A stretch of DNA of 64,000 bases from Paenibacillus polysaccharolyticus (GTDB lineage Bacteria; Bacillota; Bacilli; Paenibacillales; Paenibacillaceae), in the NCBI RefSeq assembly GCF_900102085.1, contig NZ_FMVM01000003.1, positions 310,001 to 374,000 on the forward strand, read 5' to 3'. Below the pieces are notes generated by a model that was not told where the DNA came from, searched no databases, and was given only the letters and a program-made list of their open reading frames with translations. Shown in pieces: positions 26,499 through 33,903 of this stretch (positions are counted from its first letter, which is position 1; the number at the start of each line of letters is the position of its first letter). Position numbers and translations under genes: made by a program.

Positions 26499-26600
26499 GC
26501 CCATATCTCCCCTTGGTTCCATAAATTTGAAAATGCAGCGGACAGGTTCGCACCTGCCCTCTGCACTTCATTGTCATCCTGTATTTACTTTACAGTTAGA

Positions 26601-27806
26601 TTACTTAGAATTCAATACGATTCGGTGTGTATCTCGTGCGATGACCAATTCTTCGTTCGTAGGTACGACAAGAACGTCCACTTTTGAATTTTCAGTTGTA
26701 ATGCGGCGTGGCTCGCCGGAACGGATCGCATTTAATGCTTCATCCAGTTCAACGCCGAGGTATGTCAATTGCTCACATACTTTCTGACGAAGAACAACGG
26801 AGTTTTCACCCACACCAGCTGTAAATACGATCACGTCTACACCGTTCATCGCCGCAGCATAAGAACCGATATATTTACGCAAACGATATTCATACATTTC
26901 AAATGCCAGCGTCGAATTAGGCTCGCCTTTTTCCATGCCTTCTGTAATTTCACGCATATCACTGCTGATTCCGGAAATCGCCAAAAGTCCGCTGTGTTTG
27001 TTCAACATGGAGCTAACTTCACTTACGCTAAGTTCTTCCTTGTTCATAACATAAGGCACAATCGCTGGATCAAGGTCACCACTACGCGTTCCCATCATCA
27101 GACCTTCAAGTGGAGTCATACCCATCGATGTATCCACGGATACGCCGCCTTTAACAGCAGTTACACTACCACCGTTACCTACGTGACAAGTGATGATTTT
27201 CAAGTCTTCCACCGGACGACCGAGATACTCGGCTGCCGCTTTGCTTACGTAATCATGGGAGGTACCATGGGCGCCGTAACGACGTACTTTGTATTTTTTG
27301 TAAAGTACACGTGGAATAGCATATAGATAAGCATGTTCAGGCATCGTTTGGTGGAATGCTGTATCAAACACCATTACCTGAGGCACACCTGGCATATTCA
27401 ATTCCGCCGCACGGATACCCATCATTGCTGCCGGGTTATGAAGCGGAGCTAAGTCAAACAAACGACGGATTTCCGCTTTTGCAGCGTCGTCTACCAGTGA
27501 AGATTCTTTAAACGCTTCACCGCCGTGTACTACACGGTGACCTACAGCCTGAATTTCACTAACAGAAGCAACGACGCCGTGTTCCTTGTGTGTCAACAAA
27601 TCAATGACTTTACGAATCGCAGTCGTATGTTCTAGAATCTCACTAACTTCCGTAACTTCCTCACGGCCAGTCGGTTTATGTGTCAGAATGGAAGAATCCA
27701 TCCCGATTCGCTCTACCAGACCTTTTGCAAGTACCGATTCATCTTCCATGTTGTACAATTGATATTTGAGCGAGGAACTCCCCGCGTTAATTACGAGTAT
27801 ATTCAC
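26601..27806 (-). CDS. ackA: Acetate kinase
   Basis: AckA interconverts acetate plus ATP and acetyl phosphate plus ADP. The 401-residue protein shows the signatures NILVINAGSSSLKYQLY at the N-terminus and VGHRVVHGGE-type and HNPAAMMGI, HVGNGGS motifs. The start is GTG in a GTGA overlap with the stop of the upstream hydroxyacyl-CoA dehydrogenase gene, so the two are translationally coupled. Confidence 0.97.
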   Translation of the reverse strand: MNILVINAGSSSLKYQLYNMEDESVLAKGLVERIGMDSSILTHKPTGREEVTEVSEILEHTTAIRKVIDLLTHKEHGVVASVSEIQAVGHRVVHGGEAFKESSLVDDAAKAEIRRLFDLAPLHNPAAMMGIRAAELNMPGVPQVMVFDTAFHQTMPEHAYLYAIPRVLYKKYKVRRYGAHGTSHDYVSKAAAEYLGRPVEDLKIITCHVGNGGSVTAVKGGVSVDTSMGMTPLEGLMMGTRSGDLDPAIVPYVMNKEELSVSEVSSMLNKHSGLLAISGISSDMREITEGMEKGEPNSTLAFEMYEYRLRKYIGSYAAAMNGVDVIVFTAGVGENSVVLRQKVCEQLTYLGVELDEALNAIRSGEPRRITTENSKVDVLVVPTNEELVIARDTHRIVLNSK

Positions 27807-28675
27807 AGACGGTCACCATCCTTGTCGTACTTGAAGAATCCTTCTCCTGATTTTACGCCCAGATGACCTGCGCGCACCATTTTTTTCAGGACAATCGAAG
27901 GACGATATTTCAGTTCTCCGAATTCACGGAACATTCTTTCGAGGGCTGCTTCAACGGAATCAAGTCCGAAGCGGTCAGCCATTTCAAGCGGTCCATGTTG
28001 GAAATTATAACCGATACGCATTGCATCATCGATGTCCTCAGCAGAAGCTACACCTTCTTGCAGGACATGAAGCGCTTCGTTGATCAGCAAGCAGATCAGA
28101 CGGGAGGTTACAAATCCAGGGGATTCATAGATCATAACGCCTTTTTTGTCTACGACTTCTTCAACAAAGCGGCGAGTTTCTTCAAATGTAGTATCGGATG
28201 TTTTCAGACCACGAATAATCTCAACAAGATCAACCCGGGATACCGGGTGAATAAAGTGCATACCAATAACACGCTCCGGGTACTTGGTCGAGCTTGCAAG
28301 CTCGGTCAAACTCAGCGTGGACGTGTTACTTGCCAAAATCACATTGCTTGGACATACCTGATCCAATTGATTAAAGACTGCTTTTTTAGCTTCCAGATCT
28401 TCCGAGATCGTTTCAATAACCATATCGCAAGAGCCCAGTTCAGCCAAGTGCGCTACTTTCGTAATACGGGAGAGAATCAATTTCTTCTCCGCTTTGGTAA
28501 TCGCCCATTTCTCGAGCTGTTTATCCAAATTGGTTTCAATCATGTCATATGCATGATCAAGCTTCTTAGTCGTATGCTCCACTAGAAGCACATCAAGTCC
28601 TTTGGCTGCGAGCATCTGGGAAATTCCTTGCCCCATCGTACCGCCGCCGACAACTCCTATTTTTTTGAAAAACAT
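27803..28675 (-). CDS. 3-hydroxyacyl-CoA (3-hydroxybutyryl-CoA) dehydrogenase
   Basis: A 290-residue short 3HCDH protein. The NAD-binding site is GVVGGGTMGQGISQML (residues 7-22). The catalytic His lies in MHFIHPVSRVDLVEI, with a conserved SNTSTLSLTEL before it, and the C-terminal domain has the usual NEALHVLQEGVASAEDIDDAMRIGYNFQHGPL and GEGFFKY. The length matches Hbd (oxidising 3-hydroxybutyryl-CoA) and B. subtilis MmgB rather than the large fused enzymes. Its coupling to ackA suggests a role in short-chain acid metabolism; the exact substrate is not certain. Confidence 0.9.
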   Translation of the reverse strand: MFFKKIGVVGGGTMGQGISQMLAAKGLDVLLVEHTTKKLDHAYDMIETNLDKQLEKWAITKAEKKLILSRITKVAHLAELGSCDMVIETISEDLEAKKAVFNQLDQVCPSNVILASNTSTLSLTELASSTKYPERVIGMHFIHPVSRVDLVEIIRGLKTSDTTFEETRRFVEEVVDKKGVMIYESPGFVTSRLICLLINEALHVLQEGVASAEDIDDAMRIGYNFQHGPLEMADRFGLDSVEAALERMFREFGELKYRPSIVLKKMVRAGHLGVKSGEGFFKYDKDGDRL

Positions 28676-28781
28676 GGTTCTGCTCCATCCTTTCGGTTCT
28701 CTATTTCTCTATTGTACCCTGTTCGCCGAAAATTACAAATTTCGACCCAACAACTAATAATATCTTAGCACGACTGAAATG

Positions 28782-28818
28782 TAAAAAAAAATAACCAGCA
28801 TAAAGAAATTATGCTGGT
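28782..28818 (-). terminator. Terminator overlapping the FtsH-like gene end
   Basis: ACCAGCATAA pairs with TTATGCTGGT and is followed by a run of T on the minus strand. The 5' arm lies in the last codons of the gene. Confidence 0.85.
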
Positions 28819-30311
28819 AAACGTGCACTGTCACGAAATTGACAACGAAATTGTTCTCCTGACAAAACTTCCTCACGCATCAGAATGTCGAGTGAATTGT
28901 CGAAAATTGACCGTTGCTCTTCAAGCCGGCGTTTCGTCTGCTCCATCAGTTCCTGAAGAATAACTTTATTTTCTCTCATCAGTTCTTCGGTAGTGACCAT
29001 ATCCATATTTACAATCCCGAGTGACGTCAAACCGGAAGCCATCATCGTCTGTACAACATTCGTCGCTTGTTCAAAGTCATTGCGTGAACCTGTAGAACGG
29101 CCACCATAGTACATTTCTTCGGCGGCTGCACCACCCAGTGCAATCATGATCTGCTCCTCCAGAAAACGTTTCGTATACAGAAACTGCTCCTGTTGCGGGT
29201 TATGACGCACGTACCCAAGTGCCTGTCCACGCGGACTAAGGGCTACCTGGCTTACGCTCCCTGGACGCACAAGCTCAGCCATAATGGCATGTCCAAGTTC
29301 ATGAATGGCCACTCTCTTCTTTTCCTCAACGCTCGACTCGCGATCGGTTTTCTCACCCATCATCACTTTGTCAATCGCAAGAGATAAATGACGCTGTTCG
29401 ATGGTAAGCAAGCCCTCACGCATCGCATAGATCGCAGCTTCATTCATGACACTTTCGAGCTGTGCGCCTGAGAAACCGTAAGACTCTTCCGCTGTTTTTT
29501 CCAGGCTCACGCCCTGTGTAAGTGGTTTGTTCACTGCATGTAGCTCCAAGATGTGTTTTCTACCTTTTTTATCTGGTAGATCCACCTGAATATGACGGTC
29601 AAAGCGCCCTGGACGTGTCAGTGCACTATCGAGCATCTCTTTACGGTTGGTAGCTGCAATCAGCAATATTCTAGGCGTATCGGATGTGTAGATACCATCC
29701 ATCTCCGTCAGCAATTGATTTAAGGTCTGATCATACTCACGTTGCTGTCCGCCTTCACGTTTACCACCGATCACATCAATCTCATCAATAAAAATGATCG
29801 CATTTTCCTTGTTTTCCTTCGCTGCCCGTGTTCTGGCATCCTTAAACAAATCCCGAATTCTGCTGGCACCTACACCGACATACATTTCAACAAACTCACT
29901 GCCTGATGCAGCTACGAATACCGAATCCGTGTAGTGAGCCGCGGCTTTAGCCATCAACGTTTTCCCTGTTCCCGGAGGACCAGTCAGCAAAATACCTTTC
30001 ATTGGCCTTATCCCAAACTTCTGTATTTCTTCATGACGGATCAGAAAGTCAAGCGCCTCTCTTAATTCCTGCTTGGCACTGTCCTGACCTCCAATTTCTT
30101 CGAACGTCAGTTTTGAAGGTCCTTTTTTCTTCCGTTTACGCTCTTGTCCAGCACCAACCGTAATCCCGCCGCGCATCTGCATCATGAATAACAACCCACC
30201 AACCAACAATGCTGCGATCAGAATCGGAACAATATTCACACCGATAAAAGCAAGAAAAATGATAACAACTGGGACAATTCCTATGGCTGCTTCTTTTGTC
30301 CATTTAGGCAT
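28809..30311 (-). CDS. Short FtsH-like membrane AAA+ zinc protease
   Basis: The 500-residue protein has two closely spaced membrane helices at about 9-45 and no extracytoplasmic domain, then an AAA+ module (Walker A GPPGTGKT at 111-118, Walker B IIFIDEID at about 172-179, arginine-finger region TRPGRFDRH) and an M41 peptidase with the zinc motif HELGH at 337-341. Canonical FtsH is about 600-700 residues with a 70-80 residue outer domain, so this is a distinct short paralog. Its start overlaps by eight bases the end of a gene for a membrane-anchored protein (30304-30831), suggesting the two act together. Quality control of membrane proteins is the family role; the substrate is unknown. Confidence 0.9.
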   Translation of the reverse strand: MPKWTKEAAIGIVPVVIIFLAFIGVNIVPILIAALLVGGLLFMMQMRGGITVGAGQERKRKKKGPSKLTFEEIGGQDSAKQELREALDFLIRHEEIQKFGIRPMKGILLTGPPGTGKTLMAKAAAHYTDSVFVAASGSEFVEMYVGVGASRIRDLFKDARTRAAKENKENAIIFIDEIDVIGGKREGGQQREYDQTLNQLLTEMDGIYTSDTPRILLIAATNRKEMLDSALTRPGRFDRHIQVDLPDKKGRKHILELHAVNKPLTQGVSLEKTAEESYGFSGAQLESVMNEAAIYAMREGLLTIEQRHLSLAIDKVMMGEKTDRESSVEEKKRVAIHELGHAIMAELVRPGSVSQVALSPRGQALGYVRHNPQQEQFLYTKRFLEEQIMIALGGAAAEEMYYGGRSTGSRNDFEQATNVVQTMMASGLTSLGIVNMDMVTTEELMRENKVILQELMEQTKRRLEEQRSIFDNSLDILMREEVLSGEQFRCQFRDSARLPA

Positions 30312-30831
30312 TAGGCCACACTCCTATCTGACCGGGTACACGCGGCAGTATAATAAACTTGCTGGCTTCTCCGTCTCGCAGACTTACATAAACATTGTTG
30401 TCATCCATCGCCGTATTGACTTGAATTCCTCCTGTAGCCATCTTGGACAACGTCGGAGTAATCTCGGCGTATTGTTTGTTCTCCATCGCCTGGGCTACGG
30501 TAAACATGGCATCTCCCCACCAGTTTTCAAGCGCCTCATTGGAGTGGTCTACAACATCCAGTTTGAGCGCTCGGGAGCCGATCAGGTTCTGTCCTTCTCT
30601 ATGAATATATTGCACCAGTCTACCTAAATCTACATTTGGCTTTAAATCAAGTTTCATTTGTACATCATTGCGGTTAATAGTTAACTGAACGCTATTAACA
30701 CCTTCGTACTGAGTAACCATCTTTTCAATCGGACTCTGTACGGCTACTTGACGGTATATGAACCAACCTCCAAACAACAGGACGGCAGAAACTACGGCGG
30801 TCAGAACAATAGGCAATACTTTCAGCTTCAA
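30304..30831 (-). CDS. Membrane-anchored protein of unknown function, partner of the FtsH-like protease
   Basis: I place the start at TTG (30831), preceded by GGGAGGGG at an 8-base spacing, giving 175 residues. There is one N-terminal membrane helix (about 5-25, VLPIVLTAVVSAVLLFGGWF) and an extracytoplasmic alpha/beta-looking domain with no motif I recognise (VQLTINRNDVQMKLDL, IHREGQNLIG). The 8-base overlap with the protease gene implies translational coupling; it could be an adaptor or regulator (inference). An extended -10 (TGATATACT, 30965-30957) lies upstream. Confidence 0.7.
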   Translation of the reverse strand: MKLKVLPIVLTAVVSAVLLFGGWFIYRQVAVQSPIEKMVTQYEGVNSVQLTINRNDVQMKLDLKPNVDLGRLVQYIHREGQNLIGSRALKLDVVDHSNEALENWWGDAMFTVAQAMENKQYAEITPTLSKMATGGIQVNTAMDDNNVYVSLRDGEASKFIILPRVPGQIGVWPNA

Positions 30832-31162
30832 ATGAATTACCCCTCCCAAAATGAGCCCGTCCTTAATCTACAGGCTTGTATATTTAGCTGTACATCATGT
30901 CTGCAACGTTTATTGCAGATTTATTTGCGTTGTTCGTTAACTCCAGTACATATCTGAGTATATCACATCGTATATACAATTTCGAAGGCGAAAATATGAA
31001 TAAATTAATAATTTTAACTATTTCATTTGATGTTCAATGGTTGGAATGCCAAAAAACCGGCAGTCGGTATCCCGTCTGCCGGTTTTTTGGCTTATTGTTA
31101 TGTGCAACTATCTATGAATTGACCGTTTTATTCATCATCATAACGGAAGAAGATGTATGAAG
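30832..31162. other. Intergenic region, 331 bp
   Basis: It contains the ribosome site and an extended -10 (TGATATACT on the minus strand, 30965-30957) for the membrane-anchored protein gene, a small hairpin at 30900-30919 (TCTGCAA/TTGCAGA) in its leader, and the ypmB terminator. Nothing else is recognised. Confidence 0.5.
31048..31091 (-). terminator. Strong terminator after ypmB
   Basis: GCCAAAAAACCGGCAG pairs perfectly with CTGCCGGTTTTTTGGC (16 bp). The symmetric A/T blocks would let it work on both strands. Confidence 0.85.
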
Positions 31163-31693
31163 TCAGCTGTTCGGTAAAGTATATACCAGATCGACTTGCT
31201 CTCCGTTGCTAAATCGGTAAAAGCGATAATAGTTATGCGTATCATCGTTATAGTACACTTGCCACACATAGATATTGTTCACAACACCTGGCATGATCCG
31301 TTTGATCTCACCGCCTGGAACGTCTGAGCTGAAACGGTTGCGAATCTGCGTTTCGGTCATCCCGTTCTGCAATAACTCACTGTGCACACCTGCCGCGCCT
31401 TGTACAGGCTGATTGTTATTATCAAACTTAACCCAGACCATAATGTCCTGATTATCTTTGTTTTTAGCTGTCATCGTCCAGTATATGTTGTCAGCGCCAC
31501 TCTTTTCGCCCCACACGTACTTCCGCAGTTCATCAGGTGCTGTAATGCCCAGCTGGTTCTGTGCCGATTCAATCGCCAATGCTTCTTCCTGCCGCTGATC
31601 CTGCGTAACATAGACGTAATATCGCTGAAGCCCAATCAAGATCAGAACGAGAATGAGCAGCGATATCCATATCCACTTCTTTTTTTTCTTCAA
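31163..31693 (-). CDS. ypmB: YpmB-like membrane-anchored protein (DUF5590)
   Basis: The start is TTG with AAAGGAAG eight bases upstream. The 176-residue product has a very basic N-terminus (six Lys), one membrane helix (about 8-24) and an extracytoplasmic PepSY-like part with two similar halves (IYWTMTAKNKDNQDIMVWVKFD; NIYVWQVYYNDDTHNYYRFYRF). It matches the size and layout of B. subtilis YpmB, which lies between dinG and asnS there as it does here. The function is unknown. Confidence 0.8.
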   Translation of the reverse strand: MKKKKKWIWISLLILVLILIGLQRYYVYVTQDQRQEEALAIESAQNQLGITAPDELRKYVWGEKSGADNIYWTMTAKNKDNQDIMVWVKFDNNNQPVQGAAGVHSELLQNGMTETQIRNRFSSDVPGGEIKRIMPGVVNNIYVWQVYYNDDTHNYYRFYRFSNGEQVDLVYTLPNS

Positions 31694-31737
31694 GTGTTGA
31701 ACTTCCTTTCCCTAAAAGTGCGCATTGAAGTTGCCTC

Positions 31738-33045
31738 TTAACGCGCAAGCAATTGATCAAAGGCCAACTGGGATTCCCGCAAAATGCGCTCTTCATCCAG
31801 TGTTAAACATTCACCATGTTTTACGACTTGTTTGCCATCCACCCATACATGTTCCACATCTTTCGCCGAAGCCGAGTAAATTGCATGTGAAATCAAATCC
31901 GTGTGTGGATAGAAGTGAGCCTGTTCAATGTTGAGTGCAATAAAATCAGCCTTTTTACCAACTTGCAAAGCTCCAGTATCGTTCAGGAAGATGGACTTCG
32001 CACCGTAAGCTGTTCCAAGAAGCAACGCTTCCCCGGCAGGTACGGCGGTAGGATCACCGGATACTCCTTTATGAATTAAAGCTGCAAGTCTCATTTCCTC
32101 AAACATATCCAGATTGTTGTTGCTTGCCGGTCCGTCTGTTCCCAAAGATACAGTAACTCCTGCTTTCAACAAAGCGGGAACACGAGCTACACCCGATGCA
32201 AGCTTCAAATTACTACCCGGATTATGCGATACAGCGACATCATGACGTGCCAAGATTTCGATCTCTTCATCGTTGAGATGCACAGCATGCGCTACGAGTG
32301 AAGGACGTGAGAAAAAGCCATGCTTCTCCAAATGTGCCACTGGACGCATGCCATAATCTGATACATTCTGCTCCACTTCACGAAGCGTCTCTGACATGTG
32401 CGTATGGAGAGGCAGGTTTAGATCATGCGCAACTTGAACAAGCTTCTCTATGTAATCTGGAGGGCATGTGTAAGGCGCGTGCGGAGAGATTACGGTTGTG
32501 ATGCGTCCATCCGCCTGTCCATTCCATTCACGCGCAAACGCAGCGGACTCTTCGAGCTTTCGCATCTGCTCTTCTTCGGAGCACAATCCAATGACACCGC
32601 GAGCCAGCGCAGCTCTTGCTCCTGACTGTTCAACCACTTTTGCTACCTGATCCATGTGGTCATACATGTCCAGGAAAGCTGTTGTTCCGCCTTTTAACAT
32701 CTCAAGCACCGAAAGGGATGCTCCCCAATACACGTCCTCAGAAGTCATTTTGGCTTCCATTGGCCACATTTTTTCTTGTAACCACACTTGCAATGCCAGG
32801 TCATCACCATGACCTCGAAGCAGAGACATTGCCGCATGACCATGCGTATTGATCAGACCCGGCAGGAAGAGCAGTCCTTTTCCATCCACTTTAGGCAGGT
32901 TCTCGTCACCATCCGGCAGCGTCTCACCAATATGCACAATCTTGTCATTTTCAACGACCATATACCCTTGAATCACTGTCCAATTGGCACCTTCATTTAC
33001 AGCAAATTTACCATTTTGGATTACCCATTTATTCGTTGTTGTCAT
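31738..33045 (-). CDS. mtaD: 5-methylthioadenosine/S-adenosylhomocysteine deaminase-type amidohydrolase
   Basis: A metal-dependent amidohydrolase (435 residues) with the zinc motif LINTHGHAAMSLLRGHGDDL (His68, His70), HTHMSET, LVAHAVHL and SLGTDGPASNNNLDMFEEM. It fits the MtaD group that deaminates methylthioadenosine and S-adenosylhomocysteine; guanine or chlorohydrolase-like relatives cannot be excluded. I chose the ATG at 33045 (GGAAGGAAG nine bases upstream), which overlaps the end of rex by 17 bases. It adds a methylthioadenosine branch to the methionine salvage genes elsewhere in the window. Confidence 0.88.
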   Translation of the reverse strand: MTTTNKWVIQNGKFAVNEGANWTVIQGYMVVENDKIVHIGETLPDGDENLPKVDGKGLLFLPGLINTHGHAAMSLLRGHGDDLALQVWLQEKMWPMEAKMTSEDVYWGASLSVLEMLKGGTTAFLDMYDHMDQVAKVVEQSGARAALARGVIGLCSEEEQMRKLEESAAFAREWNGQADGRITTVISPHAPYTCPPDYIEKLVQVAHDLNLPLHTHMSETLREVEQNVSDYGMRPVAHLEKHGFFSRPSLVAHAVHLNDEEIEILARHDVAVSHNPGSNLKLASGVARVPALLKAGVTVSLGTDGPASNNNLDMFEEMRLAALIHKGVSGDPTAVPAGEALLLGTAYGAKSIFLNDTGALQVGKKADFIALNIEQAHFYPHTDLISHAIYSASAKDVEHVWVDGKQVVKHGECLTLDEERILRESQLAFDQLLAR

Positions 33046-33685
33046 CAAGCTCATCTTCCTTCCCGTTCTCCAAATAATAAGCCAAACTGAGCAAATCCGT
33101 TGTAAAGTCTGCATGATGAATCCGCACATGTGAAGGCGTTTTTAGAATCGTCGGTGCAAAATTCAGGATCGCCTCAATGCCCGAATCAATCAGTTGATCG
33201 GCAACATTCTGAGCTTCCGTGTCCGGCACCGTGATGATCCCGATACGAATGTTATCTTTCTGAACCGCTTCTGTAAGTTCTTCCATAGGTTTGACCGTCA
33301 GGCTATTAATTTTACTGCCAATCTTAGGCCCAAACGCATCAAAAATTGCGACAATTTTCATATTGTCCTTCAAATAAGCATTATAATTCGATAAGGCATG
33401 TCCGAGATTACCGGCCCCTACCAGAGCCACATTAATTTGCTGATCAATTTTCAAAATGTGACGAATCTTCTCGATCAGGTAAGACACATCATACCCGATT
33501 CCTTTACGACCAAAATCACCGAAATAAGCTAAATCTTTACGGATTTGAGCTGGATTCAAATCCAGTCGCTGTCCTAGCTCCTGCGAGGAAACCGTTGTCA
33601 CCTCACGCTGAACCAACTCGTTTAAATAACGCAAATATACAGGCAGACGCCGTACTACCGCTTCTGATATTTTATCCGATTTCAT
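33029..33685 (-). CDS. rex: Redox-sensing transcriptional repressor Rex
   Basis: Rex (218 residues) senses the NADH/NAD+ ratio and represses fermentation and anaerobic respiration genes. The N-terminal winged helix (about 1-80) has VTTVSSQELGQRLDLNPAQIRKDLAYFG, and the Rossmann domain has the NADH motif VALVGAGNLGHAL. AAGGGGGAG precedes the ATG. It shares a transcript with mtaD by overlap. Candidate targets such as ackA lie in the window, but I found no clear Rex operator (TTGTGAAN8TTCACAA type). Confidence 0.96.
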   Translation of the reverse strand: MKSDKISEAVVRRLPVYLRYLNELVQREVTTVSSQELGQRLDLNPAQIRKDLAYFGDFGRKGIGYDVSYLIEKIRHILKIDQQINVALVGAGNLGHALSNYNAYLKDNMKIVAIFDAFGPKIGSKINSLTVKPMEELTEAVQKDNIRIGIITVPDTEAQNVADQLIDSGIEAILNFAPTILKTPSHVRIHHADFTTDLLSLAYYLENGKEDELDDNNE

Positions 33686-33736
33686 CCTTGCTCCCCCTTA
33701 CCATCGCCACGATTAAATAAATATTGAAAAGATGAG

Positions 33737-33786
33737 CATTCTGTATACATGCAATATCCATGCATGATGTCCTCATACAGAATGCC
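33737..33786. repeat. Nested inverted repeat between dinG and rex
   Basis: GCATTCTGTAT pairs perfectly with ATACAGAATGC (11 bp), and CATGCA/TGCATG repeats lie within the loop. The minus-strand downstream side is only moderately T-rich, so it could be the dinG terminator or an operator for rex. Confidence 0.45.
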
Positions 33787-33903
33787 CGAATTATTAGGAT
33801 TATAAGTTCATTAAAGCGCTGCCCTGTTCGAACTTTGTGAAGTCTTCTTCAAAGTTTAACGCCATGGTGAAGTCCAATGCAATGTTATAGCTTTACATCG
33901 TAA

